From the NCBI RefSeq assembly GCF_900142765.1, contig NZ_FRCB01000003.1, forward strand, positions 62,001 to 126,000: a stretch of 64,000 nucleotides of DNA, in the 5' to 3' direction. This DNA comes from Roseovarius litoreus. Lineage in GTDB: Bacteria > Pseudomonadota > Alphaproteobacteria > Rhodobacterales > Rhodobacteraceae. Made by a program: the position numbers and the translations under genes. Shown here piece after piece: positions 48,957 through 56,886 of this stretch; position 1 is the stretch's first letter, and the number at the start of each line of letters is the position of its first letter. The notes beneath the pieces are model-generated. The model had not been told where the DNA came from and ran no database searches. It saw nothing but the letters and a program-made list of their open reading frames with translations.

Positions 48957-49131
48957 CGCGCGGGCTGCGGCGGAGCATTACGAGTATTTGGGGAACGATG
49001 AAGGGAGGGGTGCGCGGGCAGCGGCGCGATGCAGTCCGGATGCAGGGCCTTGCGGAGTGACGTCTGGCAGGCGGGTATCGCGTGGCCTGTGTCGATCCGG
49101 GGGCTGCCTTGGTAAGACGGATGCGGCTGGT

Positions 49132-49165
49132 GGGGTTGGGGGCGGCCGGGGGCTGGTATGGGGGG
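49132..49165 (+). other. G-quadruplex-prone tract
   Basis: Four G-runs of at least four G each with short loops: GGGG-TT-GGGGG-CGGCC-GGGGG-CTGGTAT-GGGGGG, on the + strand. This fits the general G-quadruplex pattern. Further G-runs follow to 49215. It lies in a gene-free region about 315 bases before the VPLPA-CTERM gene. Confidence 0.6.
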
Positions 49166-49479
49166 CGGCTGTGCCGGGGGGTCCGCGGCACATGGGGCAG
49201 GCGACCCTGGGGGTGGGTGCCTGTGGTGAATATAGTGAGCTAAAGCAAAGCAGTTTGGCGCGCTTTGAAGGGGTGGCGGCGGGCTTCTTTCTGCTGGATT
49301 CTCGGAAAATATTGTTTTCATGAGAGGTTTTAACCGCAGGCGCCATGCGTGCGGTCGAGAAAGAACTTGCGTCATGTTAATTGTTTTGAAAGCCTGCAAG
49401 AGGCCGGATGTGAGCATCCCATTAGGGTGTCGGGCGGTTTCGGCCAATTTTGAAGAGACATTTTGAACAGGGAGATCCA

Positions 49480-50277
49480 ATGAAACAGATGCGATTGGCG
49501 GCCATGGCCGCAGCGACGATTTTGACGACGACCACATTTGCACATGCCACGGTCATCACCCAGCAGAGCTTCGATGCCGACCCGACCTTGTCGGACACGC
49601 AGGCTCCGGGAAGCTGGTATGTGGACCGCTATGCACCGGCGGGATTTTCATCCCAGGACTTCATGGGAGATCATCGCCTGGCCCATGAGATCACCGCCTC
49701 GGACGGGGCCGACAACAGGCCGTCTTCCTTCTCGAGCGTTTTTTACAACACGCAAGGCCGCAAATACGATACGGCCGGCGCCAACCGGATCTCGATCGAT
49801 CTGTTCTTTGACGCCGCGTTCGAGACGGGGGGGCGGCTTGGCGGTTTCTGGGGAACGGCGTTCGATGCCGCAGATGCCATAACGGCCTATCCGATCATCG
49901 ATTATTTCGGCACCGGCACCGGGCAGGACGCAGGCTTCCGGTATTGGGATGGCGCGGCTTTCGTGTTTGCCGGCACGCCATCGGGATTCGCATGGGAGGC
50001 GTTCAACACCCTGACCATCGAGCTTGATCGGGCGGCGGAGCAGTTCGAGTATTTGGTGAACGGTGAAGTGATCGGCACGATCGGGGCGAACGGGGCGACG
50101 CGGATCGGGAACGCGATCCTGCAGAATTACAACTCGCAGGCGGGCACAGACCGGACGCTTTACTGGGACAATTTCTCGGCGGAAGTGACCGCGCCGATCC
50201 CGCTGCCGGCGACGCTGCCGATGCTGCTGGCGGGGCTGGGGCTGGCAGGGGTCGTGGCGCGGCGCAAGCGCGGCTGA
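49480..50277 (+). CDS. VPLPA-CTERM sorting-domain secreted protein
   Basis: A 265-residue exported protein: signal peptide MKQMRLAAMAAATILTTTTF then AHATV, and a C-terminal sorting signal PIPLPATLPMLLAGLGLAG followed by VVARRKRG. A short PLPA motif, a hydrophobic helix and basic residues are the hallmark of the VPLPA-CTERM group, handled by an exosortase-type enzyme. The mature region is beta-rich (GSWYVDRYAPAGF, YWDGAAFVFAG, LTIELDRAAEQFEYLVNGEVIG, RTLYWDNFSAEV), suggesting an extracellular jelly-roll-like domain. The exosortase is not in the window. Start ATG 49480 follows GGGAGATCCA. It stands alone between two gaps. Confidence 0.85.
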   Translation: MKQMRLAAMAAATILTTTTFAHATVITQQSFDADPTLSDTQAPGSWYVDRYAPAGFSSQDFMGDHRLAHEITASDGADNRPSSFSSVFYNTQGRKYDTAGANRISIDLFFDAAFETGGRLGGFWGTAFDAADAITAYPIIDYFGTGTGQDAGFRYWDGAAFVFAGTPSGFAWEAFNTLTIELDRAAEQFEYLVNGEVIGTIGANGATRIGNAILQNYNSQAGTDRTLYWDNFSAEVTAPIPLPATLPMLLAGLGLAGVVARRKRG

Positions 50278-50346
50278 GCCGGGCGATCCTCGGGACAGGG
50301 TGACGGGCGGCATTGAGGGGCCGCCCGCATGCGGTTCGGGCAGAGG

Positions 50347-51258
50347 TCAATGCGCGGGTTTGATGAAGGTGCCGTTGCGCAGCTCGGCCATGGCCTGTTG
50401 CAATTCCTGCGCGGTGTTCATCACGATCGGGCCGTGCCAGGCGACCGGCTCCTGGATGGGAGCGCCGGAGATCAACAGGAAGCGGACCCCGTCGGGACCG
50501 GCCTGCACCGTTACCTCGTCGCCGGTGCCGAAGCGCACCAGCGTGCGGTCGCCCGAGAGGTCGCGGATATTGACCTCCTGGCCCATGACCTCTTTTTCCA
50601 GCAGAATGCCGGTGGGCTGGCTGGTATCGGCGAAGGCGCCGGAGCCTGCGAAGACATAGGCGAAGGCGCGCCGGTAGGTGTCGACCTTGAAGGTCTTGCG
50701 GGCGCCGGGGGGGACGGAGATATCGAGATATTGCGGATCGGCGGCGATGCCGTCGACCGGGCCGGTGCGGCCCCAGAAGCTGCCGACGATCACCCGGACG
50801 CGGGTGCCGTCGTCATCGGTCACCACGGGGATGTCGGGGGCCTTGACGTCCTGATAGCGTGGTGCGGTCATCTTGAGCGCCGAGGGCAGGTTCGCCCAGA
50901 GCTGGAAGCCATGCATCTGGCCGTGGCTGTTGCCGCGCGGCATTTCCTGATGCAGGATGCCCGATCCGGCGGTCATCCATTGCACATCGCCCGCCCCGAG
51001 CGTGCCGGTATTGCCCAGGCTGTCGCCGTGATCGACCTCGCCTTCGAGGACATAGGTGATCGTCTCGATCCCGCGATGGGGATGCCAGGGAAAGCCGCTG
51101 GCGTATTTCGCCGGATCGTCGTTGCGGAAATCGTCGAAGAGCAGGAAGGGGTCGAGCTCGGAGGGGTTATGAAAGCCGAAGGCGCGGTGGAGATGGACTC
51201 CCGCGCCCTCGAGCGTGGGTTGGGCGCGGTGGGTTTCGAGTGTCGGTCTGATGGACAT
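50347..51258 (-). CDS. Pirin family protein
   Basis: A 303-residue bicupin. The N-terminal cupin has the metal-binding FPWHPHRGIETITYVLEGEVDHGDS block with two His, then GAGDVQWMTAGSGILHQEMP and HGFQLWANLPS, the standard pirin order; a second cupin follows. Bacterial pirins include quercetin 2,3-dioxygenases and redox-sensing proteins; metal ligands are intact, so dioxygenase activity is possible. The ATG at 51256-51258 (MSIRPTLETHRA) is chosen over the longer frame. It is divergent from the membrane protein at 51564; the R2 repeat copy lies between. Confidence 0.9.
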   Translation of the reverse strand: MSIRPTLETHRAQPTLEGAGVHLHRAFGFHNPSELDPFLLFDDFRNDDPAKYASGFPWHPHRGIETITYVLEGEVDHGDSLGNTGTLGAGDVQWMTAGSGILHQEMPRGNSHGQMHGFQLWANLPSALKMTAPRYQDVKAPDIPVVTDDDGTRVRVIVGSFWGRTGPVDGIAADPQYLDISVPPGARKTFKVDTYRRAFAYVFAGSGAFADTSQPTGILLEKEVMGQEVNIRDLSGDRTLVRFGTGDEVTVQAGPDGVRFLLISGAPIQEPVAWHGPIVMNTAQELQQAMAELRNGTFIKPAH

Positions 51259-51420
51259 GGGAGTGGCTCCTTTCGGGGCAAGAGATATGCCGGGACGCGG
51301 CCCGCGCAATGGGGCGATCTGTGAGCGGGTGAACGCAAGCTGTGCGCGGGGGACAACAGGTGCTGGCACAGAGCAGTGCCGCGCTGCGATACCCCCTCGC
51401 GTCCGGGGCGGTTTCGGGCT

Positions 51421-51548
51421 AAAGCGTGTCGCGAAAAACCTGACCCACAGATTTTCGCGAGATGCAGTGCCTTGTTCGATCGTTGCACGCGTTTCGCCTT
51501 TAGCTGGTGCCTCAGGTCACAGGCGGAACGCTTCAAGCCGCAGCGGCA
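51421..51548 (+). repeat. Dispersed two-hairpin repeat, copy 2
   Basis: Second copy of the ~127-bp element found at 14782. Shared anchor segments include CGCGAAAAACCTG, ATGCAGTGC, GCGTTTCGCC, GCCTCAGGT and AGGCGGA. The arms GCGTTTCGCCT and AGGCGGAACGC form a near-perfect outer stem around CTCAGG. It lies in the divergent gap between pirin and the 51564 gene, so possibly part of that gene's 5' region. It is non-coding. Confidence 0.75.
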
Positions 51549-51563
51549 AGTTGGGAGACATGG

Positions 51564-52067
51564 ATGGCGGACGAGGTTCTGGCGGTTTTGAAGGCATCGC
51601 CCCCGCGGCGGGTGCTCGGTGTGGGAACGGTGCTGATGCTGGGCGCGCTGGCGGTCTATGTGGCGCTGTTCGAGCCGCCGGGGCATCCGGGCTGGACCGC
51701 GTTCCTGATCGCGCTGGGGCTGACGGCGCTGTGGCTGAGCAACAAGATGCGCCATGCCACGATGGCGCATCTGGAGCTGACGCGCAGCGAGCTGCGCAGC
51801 AGCACGGGCGAGGTGCTGGTCAGGGTCGCGGATGTCGAGCAGCTGGAGCGGGGGGCCTTGGCGTTCAAGCCGTCGAACGGGTTCATGCTGAAGCTGAGAG
51901 CCGGGAGCGACGCCGGGCCACGGCGTTGGGAGCCGGGCCTGTGGTGGCGCATGGGGCGGCGCGTGGGCATCGGTGGCGTGACGCCGGGATCGCAGGCCCG
52001 GGTGATGGCCGAGCTTCTGACCCAAATGATGGCGCAGCACGCAGCGGAGCGGCAGGACAAGCGCTGA
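51564..52067 (+). CDS. Two-helix membrane protein, unassigned
   Basis: A 167-residue protein with two predicted transmembrane helices near the N-terminus (about 17-35: RVLGVGTVLMLGALAVYVAL, and 45-60: TAFLIALGLTALWLSN), then a soluble, likely beta-rich domain with ELTRSELRSSTGEVLVRVADVEQLERGALAFKPSNGF, resembling a PH-like/DUF304-type fold. It ends with a helical Met/Gln-rich tail. Function unknown. The ATG at 51564 is preceded by GGGAGAC. It is convergent with the Tad gene cluster at 52091, with only 23 bases between the stops. Confidence 0.6.
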   Translation: MADEVLAVLKASPPRRVLGVGTVLMLGALAVYVALFEPPGHPGWTAFLIALGLTALWLSNKMRHATMAHLELTRSELRSSTGEVLVRVADVEQLERGALAFKPSNGFMLKLRAGSDAGPRRWEPGLWWRMGRRVGIGGVTPGSQARVMAELLTQMMAQHAAERQDKR

Positions 52068-52090
52068 TCACGGGCAGGGCGGATGCGGCG

Positions 52091-52666
52091 TCAGCTGCTC
52101 GGCGTGCAGCTTGGGCATTGGATGTTCTCCACGAAGCGCGGGCCGGTGAACACACGGGTCGTGACCGGGACCGAGGGATCGAAGCCGGCATTGAGGCGCG
52201 GCTCGTAATTCGACCAGCTTTCCACGATGATCAGCTGACGGCCATTGCCCAGAGTGGGCAGGGAGTCGTGATCGGTCGCGACATCGGAGGTTTGCAGCGG
52301 GTTCATCGGGCCTGTGCCGCGGATCTGGGACCAGACAACGGAATATTCATTCGTCGACGTGTCGAAGGTGACCACGGTCACCCGCAGCTGATTTTCGCCA
52401 ACACCGTTGGTGAACTCGTCGAACAGCTGTTTGGCGCCGTCCAGAAAGGGCTGATCGATGACGGCCTGTTCGCGCGAGATCATGTCGGTGACGGTATAGG
52501 TCGCCTTTTCGCGGACGCTTTTGAAGCGATACATCTCGAAGATCTCGAAGGTTGCCTGAAGCGCCCAGAACAGGATCGGGACGATCACCACGGCCTCCAC
52601 GGTGATCGTGCCCTGGACACCGTCGCGGAAGCGCAGCAGGAAGGATTTGAGGCGGGCATATGTCAT
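52091..52666 (-). CDS. TadE/TadG-like pseudopilin
   Basis: A 191-residue protein with the TadE N-terminal pattern: short basic head, then a hydrophobic helix with an acidic residue (TITVEAVVIVPILFWALQATFEIFEMYRF), matching the type IV pseudopilin helix used in Tad pili. The rest is extracytoplasmic. Two Cys near the end (NIQCPSCTP) may form a disulphide. It is the last gene of a three-gene cluster read from 55045 to 52091, four bases after the previous stop. The Tad secretion ATPase and platform genes are not here, so they must lie elsewhere. Confidence 0.8.
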   Translation of the reverse strand: MTYARLKSFLLRFRDGVQGTITVEAVVIVPILFWALQATFEIFEMYRFKSVREKATYTVTDMISREQAVIDQPFLDGAKQLFDEFTNGVGENQLRVTVVTFDTSTNEYSVVWSQIRGTGPMNPLQTSDVATDHDSLPTLGNGRQLIIVESWSNYEPRLNAGFDPSVPVTTRVFTGPRFVENIQCPSCTPSS

Positions 52667-52670
52667 CGGA

Positions 52671-53204
52671 TCATGGCTCGTTCACGAATGCGGAGAGGGA
52701 GACGACAGCGGATTGCCCGCTGGAATCCTTTTGCAGGGCACGGCCCAGAACGGCATCGGGCATCAGGGGGTCGTATTTCAGGCAGGCGCGCAGGATCATC
52801 AGATCGTTGCGCTGACCGGGTGTGAACTGCTTGACAGGCGCGGTCGGCTCGGCCCGATCCGTGCAATCCGCGACTGTATCCAGCCCGACATAGGCCCGCG
52901 GATCGATCGGCCGCATTTCGAGGCGCAGGTTTTCCGTGCAGTTGCCGCCGAGCCGAGCGAATTCGCAGACCATGTTCTTGATCGTGGGATGGTTGGGCGG
53001 TGTCGCATAGCCCAGCCGGATCTGCCGGACGGTCAGATCGAGACCGCGTTCCAGCATGGCATGGCGCAGGGTGATGAAGCTGAGCTCGAGTGCGAAGATC
53101 AGGAACATCATGAAAACCGGGAAAATAATCACGAATTCGATCGACGCATTGCCGTCTTCGGCACGTCTGAACCGCCGGAGCCGTCTGGACAGGGCGCAGA
53201 TCAT
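52671..53204 (-). CDS. TadE/TadG-like pseudopilin
   Basis: A 177-residue protein with a TadE-type start: basic RRLRRFRRAEDG, then the helix NASIEFVIIFPVFMMFLIFALELSF, with the conserved Glu at the helix beginning. The extracellular region contains several Cys (CEFARLGGNC, DTVADCTD, LRACLKYD) that may form disulphides. Its ATG overlaps the stop of the TadG gene (ATGA), showing translational coupling. Middle gene of the three-gene Tad-type cluster. Confidence 0.8.
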   Translation of the reverse strand: MICALSRRLRRFRRAEDGNASIEFVIIFPVFMMFLIFALELSFITLRHAMLERGLDLTVRQIRLGYATPPNHPTIKNMVCEFARLGGNCTENLRLEMRPIDPRAYVGLDTVADCTDRAEPTAPVKQFTPGQRNDLMILRACLKYDPLMPDAVLGRALQKDSSGQSAVVSLSAFVNEP

Positions 53205-55045
53205 TGGGTCAGCCTCAGTTTCTGGACATTGGCGGCGATCGACCCGAAAGCCTGGCTGATGTTCACCGTGGTCGCATCGAAGTGCTGCGACGGGGAGGAG
53301 GCGCAGTTCTCGAGCCGGTCGGCCGCGCTGTTGAATTCGCCCATCTCGAAGGCGATGGTATAGACGACGATGCCCTTGGACTTGGTGGCGCTACAGATGT
53401 CGGCCATAAGGTCGTCCTTGGTTTCGGGGGCAATGCTGCCATTGCCGTTTCTCGAGAACATGTTGTCCGGCGCGTAATCAAAGGTGGTTCTCGAGTAGAA
53501 ATCGGGCGTCATCAGGCCCCATGCCTCTTCCCAGGACAGCCGCTCCTGACTGTCGAAGTTGGGCAGCGTGGTGGGCAGAGCATTGAACTGCGCCGGGGTG
53601 AGATACACGCCGTTGGTGATGTCGGTGTAGTCGTTCCAGTAGGTCGAATAGAGGTAATAGTTGGTGATGTCCTCGGATTCATAGACGCAGACCCAATAGC
53701 CCGTGTTGCAGTTCATTTCACTGTAGGAGATGAAGCTCGGGTTGAAGACGAAATACCGGTATTTGAAGACGTCGTCGGTATACTGGACCCTGTAGAGATA
53801 TGAGTCCGGTCCGCGGTAATCCGGCTGGGTGTGATTTTCCACGATATCGGGGTTCATCAGCCCGTTGGGATCGTCGAGGCCATAGGTCCAGTCATTGGCA
53901 CCATCGCCCATGACGATGGCCACTTTGAGAACCTGTCCGGTCGAATAGAGCGCGGGCGTGTTATTGATAGAGGGATCGACGATATTGTAGGTCACGAGAT
54001 TGCCGCTGGAATCCGTTTTGGTGCGGGTCTGCTGCAGGCTGCTGACCACGGGCGCGAAGGCCGGGTCCAGAAGGCCGGCGGCCCATTTCATGCCCAGATG
54101 CGTCGAGGTACTGCCTGCGGCCTTGAGGCTGTCGATCTTGTTGTGCAGCGCCGTGACCGAGTTGGAATAGGGCAGGATGCGGAAATACTCGTCCGTGTAG
54201 CACGTCCGGTTATAGGCCGTGTTGGTGACGGTCGGATCACCGATGCCGATATTGCCGAAAGACCCGGTGAGCGAGGTATAGATCGTCTGCCCGTAGCTGC
54301 GCGCCGGGTCGATGGCGGTTTTCTCGAAATCGGACTCGAGAAAGTCGATGCAGGTCGAATAATTGTGGCGGACATCCACCGAGAGCGCCTCGAACATCTC
54401 GTCGCTGGGGGTCACCGACCAGCTGTAGGGTACGATCGAGATCGTGGTCGTGCCCTGATCCGAGGCGCTCATCACATCGGTGACGAATTGCTTGGCGGCG
54501 GATTTCATCTTGGTCAAACGCTCGCCCTCCATCGAGCCGGACACGTCGAGCACAAGCACGATTTCCATGCGTGGTGCTGCGATAGCGGCGGTGGCGCCGC
54601 CGGCGGTTGTCAGGGTGTCCACGCCGGACAGGCGCATCAGGAAGGTGTCCATCTCGAGCTCGACCGAGGCGGTGACGCTTTTGGCATTGAGCGATGCGAC
54701 GATATCCGTGTCGGGATCGATGGTGCTGAGATACTGGCTCAGATCCGCTGCGTCGAAGTAATCCTCGACGATGAATTTCACGTCGTCGGCGGTGGCATCG
54801 GCAGGGGCGCCGGCCCCGGCCAGAACCGCGCTGTCGAGCGTCGCCTGTAGATGGGTGCGCGCCATTTCGTGGCGCATGACATCGATGCCCAGGCCGGCAG
54901 CGGCGAGCATGACGACGAACAAAAAGAGCGACAGAATTGTTATGGCCCCATCGTCACGTGTCGCAAAACTCCCGGCGGTGCGAGAAATGCGCATGCCGTT
55001 TGTGGGGGTCTTGCGGATGGATGGGCAAATTCCCAAGCCAGTCAT
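53201..55045 (-). CDS. TadG-like protein with von Willebrand factor A domain
   Basis: A 614-residue protein: pseudopilin-like N-terminus (DDGAITILSLFLFVVMLAAAGLGIDVMRHEMA) that is also a membrane helix, then a vWA domain beginning MEIVLVLDVSGSMEGERLTKMKSAAKQF, with the MIDAS motif D-x-S-x-S intact. A long aromatic- and Asn-rich region follows (e.g. YVFNPSFISYSEMNCNTGYWVCVYES, NYYLYSTYWNDYTD) and a C-terminal part of the vWA fold (GIVVYTIAFEMGEFNSAADRLENCASS). Large Tad-associated vWA proteins are thought to act in assembly or adhesion at the cell surface; exact role unknown. The ATG at 55045 has GGTGAT upstream. First of three coupled Tad-type genes. Confidence 0.83.
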   Translation of the reverse strand: MTGLGICPSIRKTPTNGMRISRTAGSFATRDDGAITILSLFLFVVMLAAAGLGIDVMRHEMARTHLQATLDSAVLAGAGAPADATADDVKFIVEDYFDAADLSQYLSTIDPDTDIVASLNAKSVTASVELEMDTFLMRLSGVDTLTTAGGATAAIAAPRMEIVLVLDVSGSMEGERLTKMKSAAKQFVTDVMSASDQGTTTISIVPYSWSVTPSDEMFEALSVDVRHNYSTCIDFLESDFEKTAIDPARSYGQTIYTSLTGSFGNIGIGDPTVTNTAYNRTCYTDEYFRILPYSNSVTALHNKIDSLKAAGSTSTHLGMKWAAGLLDPAFAPVVSSLQQTRTKTDSSGNLVTYNIVDPSINNTPALYSTGQVLKVAIVMGDGANDWTYGLDDPNGLMNPDIVENHTQPDYRGPDSYLYRVQYTDDVFKYRYFVFNPSFISYSEMNCNTGYWVCVYESEDITNYYLYSTYWNDYTDITNGVYLTPAQFNALPTTLPNFDSQERLSWEEAWGLMTPDFYSRTTFDYAPDNMFSRNGNGSIAPETKDDLMADICSATKSKGIVVYTIAFEMGEFNSAADRLENCASSPSQHFDATTVNISQAFGSIAANVQKLRLTQ

Positions 55046-55352
55046 AGCATCACCTTTGGGTTGCAGAACACTTTAAATAGGCAGTCGAGCGTTAATATCT
55101 GTGCGATCCTAGTGACAGAATTAAGGCTGAATCCAGAGTTATTTCGTCATTTAACCCCATGATGTGAGACAGTTTTTATCGTTTCCCAGGGACTGTTTCC
55201 GGATTGTTATGCAATCCCGGAGCAAACAGGCGCAGGAGATTCGCCCGGCCCATGGGTGGACAAAAAAGTCGCTGACCTTCACGGTGGTTTAACGCCTATC
55301 TGGCACAGCGTTTGCAACATCACGGAGCAGGACCGGGAAAAAGGAACGTCTG
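55046..55352. other. 307-bp divergent promoter region
   Basis: The shared control region between the Tad cluster (minus) and glutamate dehydrogenase (plus). The first half is AT-rich (TTAATATCTGTGCGATCC at 55093, TTTTTATCG near 55174), probably the Tad promoter. The second half carries the sigma-54 promoter at 55301-55316 and a GGGAAAAAGGAACG ribosome-site region before the gdh ATG. No gene is seen here. Confidence 0.6.
55301..55316 (+). promoter_or_regulatory. Sigma-54 (RpoN) promoter of glutamate dehydrogenase
   Basis: The sequence TGGCAC-AGCGT-TTGCA (preceded by C) matches the RpoN consensus TGGCAC-N5-TTGCA, with the -24 GG at 55302-55303 and -12 GC at 55314-55315, correctly spaced. Transcription would begin near 55327, about 26 bases before the gdh ATG. 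This implies activation by an enhancer-binding protein such as NtrC. Confidence 0.72.
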
Positions 55353-56783
55353 ATGAAACACCTGAATGAGCCGTCGTTTCGCGAAAGCGTGGACCTTATG
55401 TTCAACCGCGCGGTTGCGCTGATGGACCTGCCCCCCGGGCTTGAAGAAAAGATCCGCGTCTGCAACGCCACCTATACTGTGCGCTTCGGCGTGCGGCTGC
55501 GCGGGAAGATCCAGACCTTCACCGGATATCGCAGCGTGCATTCGGAACATATGGAGCCGGTCAAGGGCGGTATCCGCTATGCGCTGTCGGTCAATCAGGA
55601 CGAGGTCGAGGCGCTGGCGGCGCTGATGACGTATAAATGCGCGCTGGTGGAGGCGCCGTTCGGCGGATCGAAAGGCGGGCTGTGCGTGGACCCGCGCGAA
55701 TGGGACGAGCACGAGCTGGAAAGCATCACCCGCCGCTTTGCCTATGAGCTGATCAAGCGCGACCTGATCAATCCGAGCCAGAACGTGCCGGCACCGGACA
55801 TGGGCACTGGCGAACGCGAGATGGCCTGGATCGCGGATCAATACCGGCGCATGAACACCACCGACATCAATGCGCGCGCCTGCGTGACCGGCAAGCCGCT
55901 GAATGCCGGTGGCATCGCGGGCCGTGTCGAGGCGACGGGACGCGGCGTGCAATATGCGCTGCGCGAGTTTTTCCGCCACCCCGAGGACATGGCCGCCGCC
56001 GGCCTGTCCGGATCGCTGGACGGCAAGCGCGTGATCGTGCAGGGCCTGGGCAATGTGGGCTATCATGCCGCCAAGTTCCTGCAGGAAGAGGATGGGGCGG
56101 TCATCACCGGCATCATCGAGCATGACGGCGCGCTTTACAGCGACGAGGGTCTGGATGTCGAAGCGGTGCGCGGCTGGATCATGAAACATGGCGGCGTGAC
56201 CGGCTATCCGGATGCCACCCATACCGCCGAGGGGGCTGCCGTGCTCGAACATGAGTGCGACATCCTGATCCCGGCGGCGATGGAAGGGGTGATCAACCTT
56301 GGCAATGCCGAACGCATCAAGGCGGCGCTGATCATCGAGGCGGCGAATGGCCCGGTCACCGCCGGCGCCGACGAAGTGCTGCGCAAGAAGGGCACGGTGA
56401 TCATTCCGGACATGTATGCCAATGCCGGCGGCGTGACGGTGTCCTATTTCGAATGGGTCAAGAACCTCAGCCATATCCGCTTTGGCCGGATGGGCCGCCG
56501 CCAGGAAGAGGCGCGGCATCAGTTGATCGTGGACGAGCTGGAGCGGCTGGACCGTCATCTCGGCGATGCCTGGGTCATGAGCCCCGACTTCAAGCAGAAA
56601 TACCTGCGCGGCGCGGGCGAGCTTGAACTGGTGCGCTCGGGTCTCGATGACACGATGCGCATCGCCTACCAGTCGATGCGCGAGGTGTGGCACGGGCGCG
56701 AGGATGTGACCGACCTGCGGACCGCGGCCTATCTGGTATCGATCAACAAGGTTGCCGCAAGCTATCGCGCGCTCGGTCTGTAG
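55353..56783 (+). CDS. Glu/Leu/Phe/Val family dehydrogenase (glutamate dehydrogenase)
   Basis: A 476-residue NAD(P)-linked dehydrogenase interconverting glutamate and 2-oxoglutarate plus ammonia. Substrate-binding and catalytic motifs are KGGIRY, LMTYKCALVEAPFGGSKGGLCVDP and VPAPDMGTGEREMAWI; the Rossmann part has KRVIVQGLGNVGYHAA and PAAMEGVINLGNAERI. Residues fit glutamate rather than leucine dehydrogenase, but the NAD versus NADP preference is not certain. The ATG at 55353 follows AAGGAACG. A sigma-54 promoter lies upstream, so nitrogen control is likely. Divergent from the Tad cluster. Confidence 0.93.
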   Translation: MKHLNEPSFRESVDLMFNRAVALMDLPPGLEEKIRVCNATYTVRFGVRLRGKIQTFTGYRSVHSEHMEPVKGGIRYALSVNQDEVEALAALMTYKCALVEAPFGGSKGGLCVDPREWDEHELESITRRFAYELIKRDLINPSQNVPAPDMGTGEREMAWIADQYRRMNTTDINARACVTGKPLNAGGIAGRVEATGRGVQYALREFFRHPEDMAAAGLSGSLDGKRVIVQGLGNVGYHAAKFLQEEDGAVITGIIEHDGALYSDEGLDVEAVRGWIMKHGGVTGYPDATHTAEGAAVLEHECDILIPAAMEGVINLGNAERIKAALIIEAANGPVTAGADEVLRKKGTVIIPDMYANAGGVTVSYFEWVKNLSHIRFGRMGRRQEEARHQLIVDELERLDRHLGDAWVMSPDFKQKYLRGAGELELVRSGLDDTMRIAYQSMREVWHGREDVTDLRTAAYLVSINKVAASYRALGL

Positions 56784-56886
56784 GCGATCAAGGTGACATA
56801 AAGAACAACCTTAAATTGCCAACTCGACGCACAATGTCTATGAGTCAACGGCGGCCGTGATGGCATGGCCGCCGTAAATACCCGGC

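Larger units (their letters stand above)
48471..49479. other. About 1 kb without a convincing gene
   Basis: This is the largest gene-poor gap in the window. It starts with the promoter region of the response regulator (AT-rich around 48560-48620). Around 48660-48700 a GC-rich segment resembles the start of a similar run near 62300 (CGGGGGTGAAGGGGCGCGC). A short minus-strand frame (48720-48956) is listed as doubtful. From about 49000 the + strand becomes strongly G-rich with a potential G-quadruplex at 49132-49165. From about 49220 composition turns AT-rich (promoter of the VPLPA-CTERM gene). No tRNA, hairpin terminator or repeat array was recognised. Confidence 0.5.
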
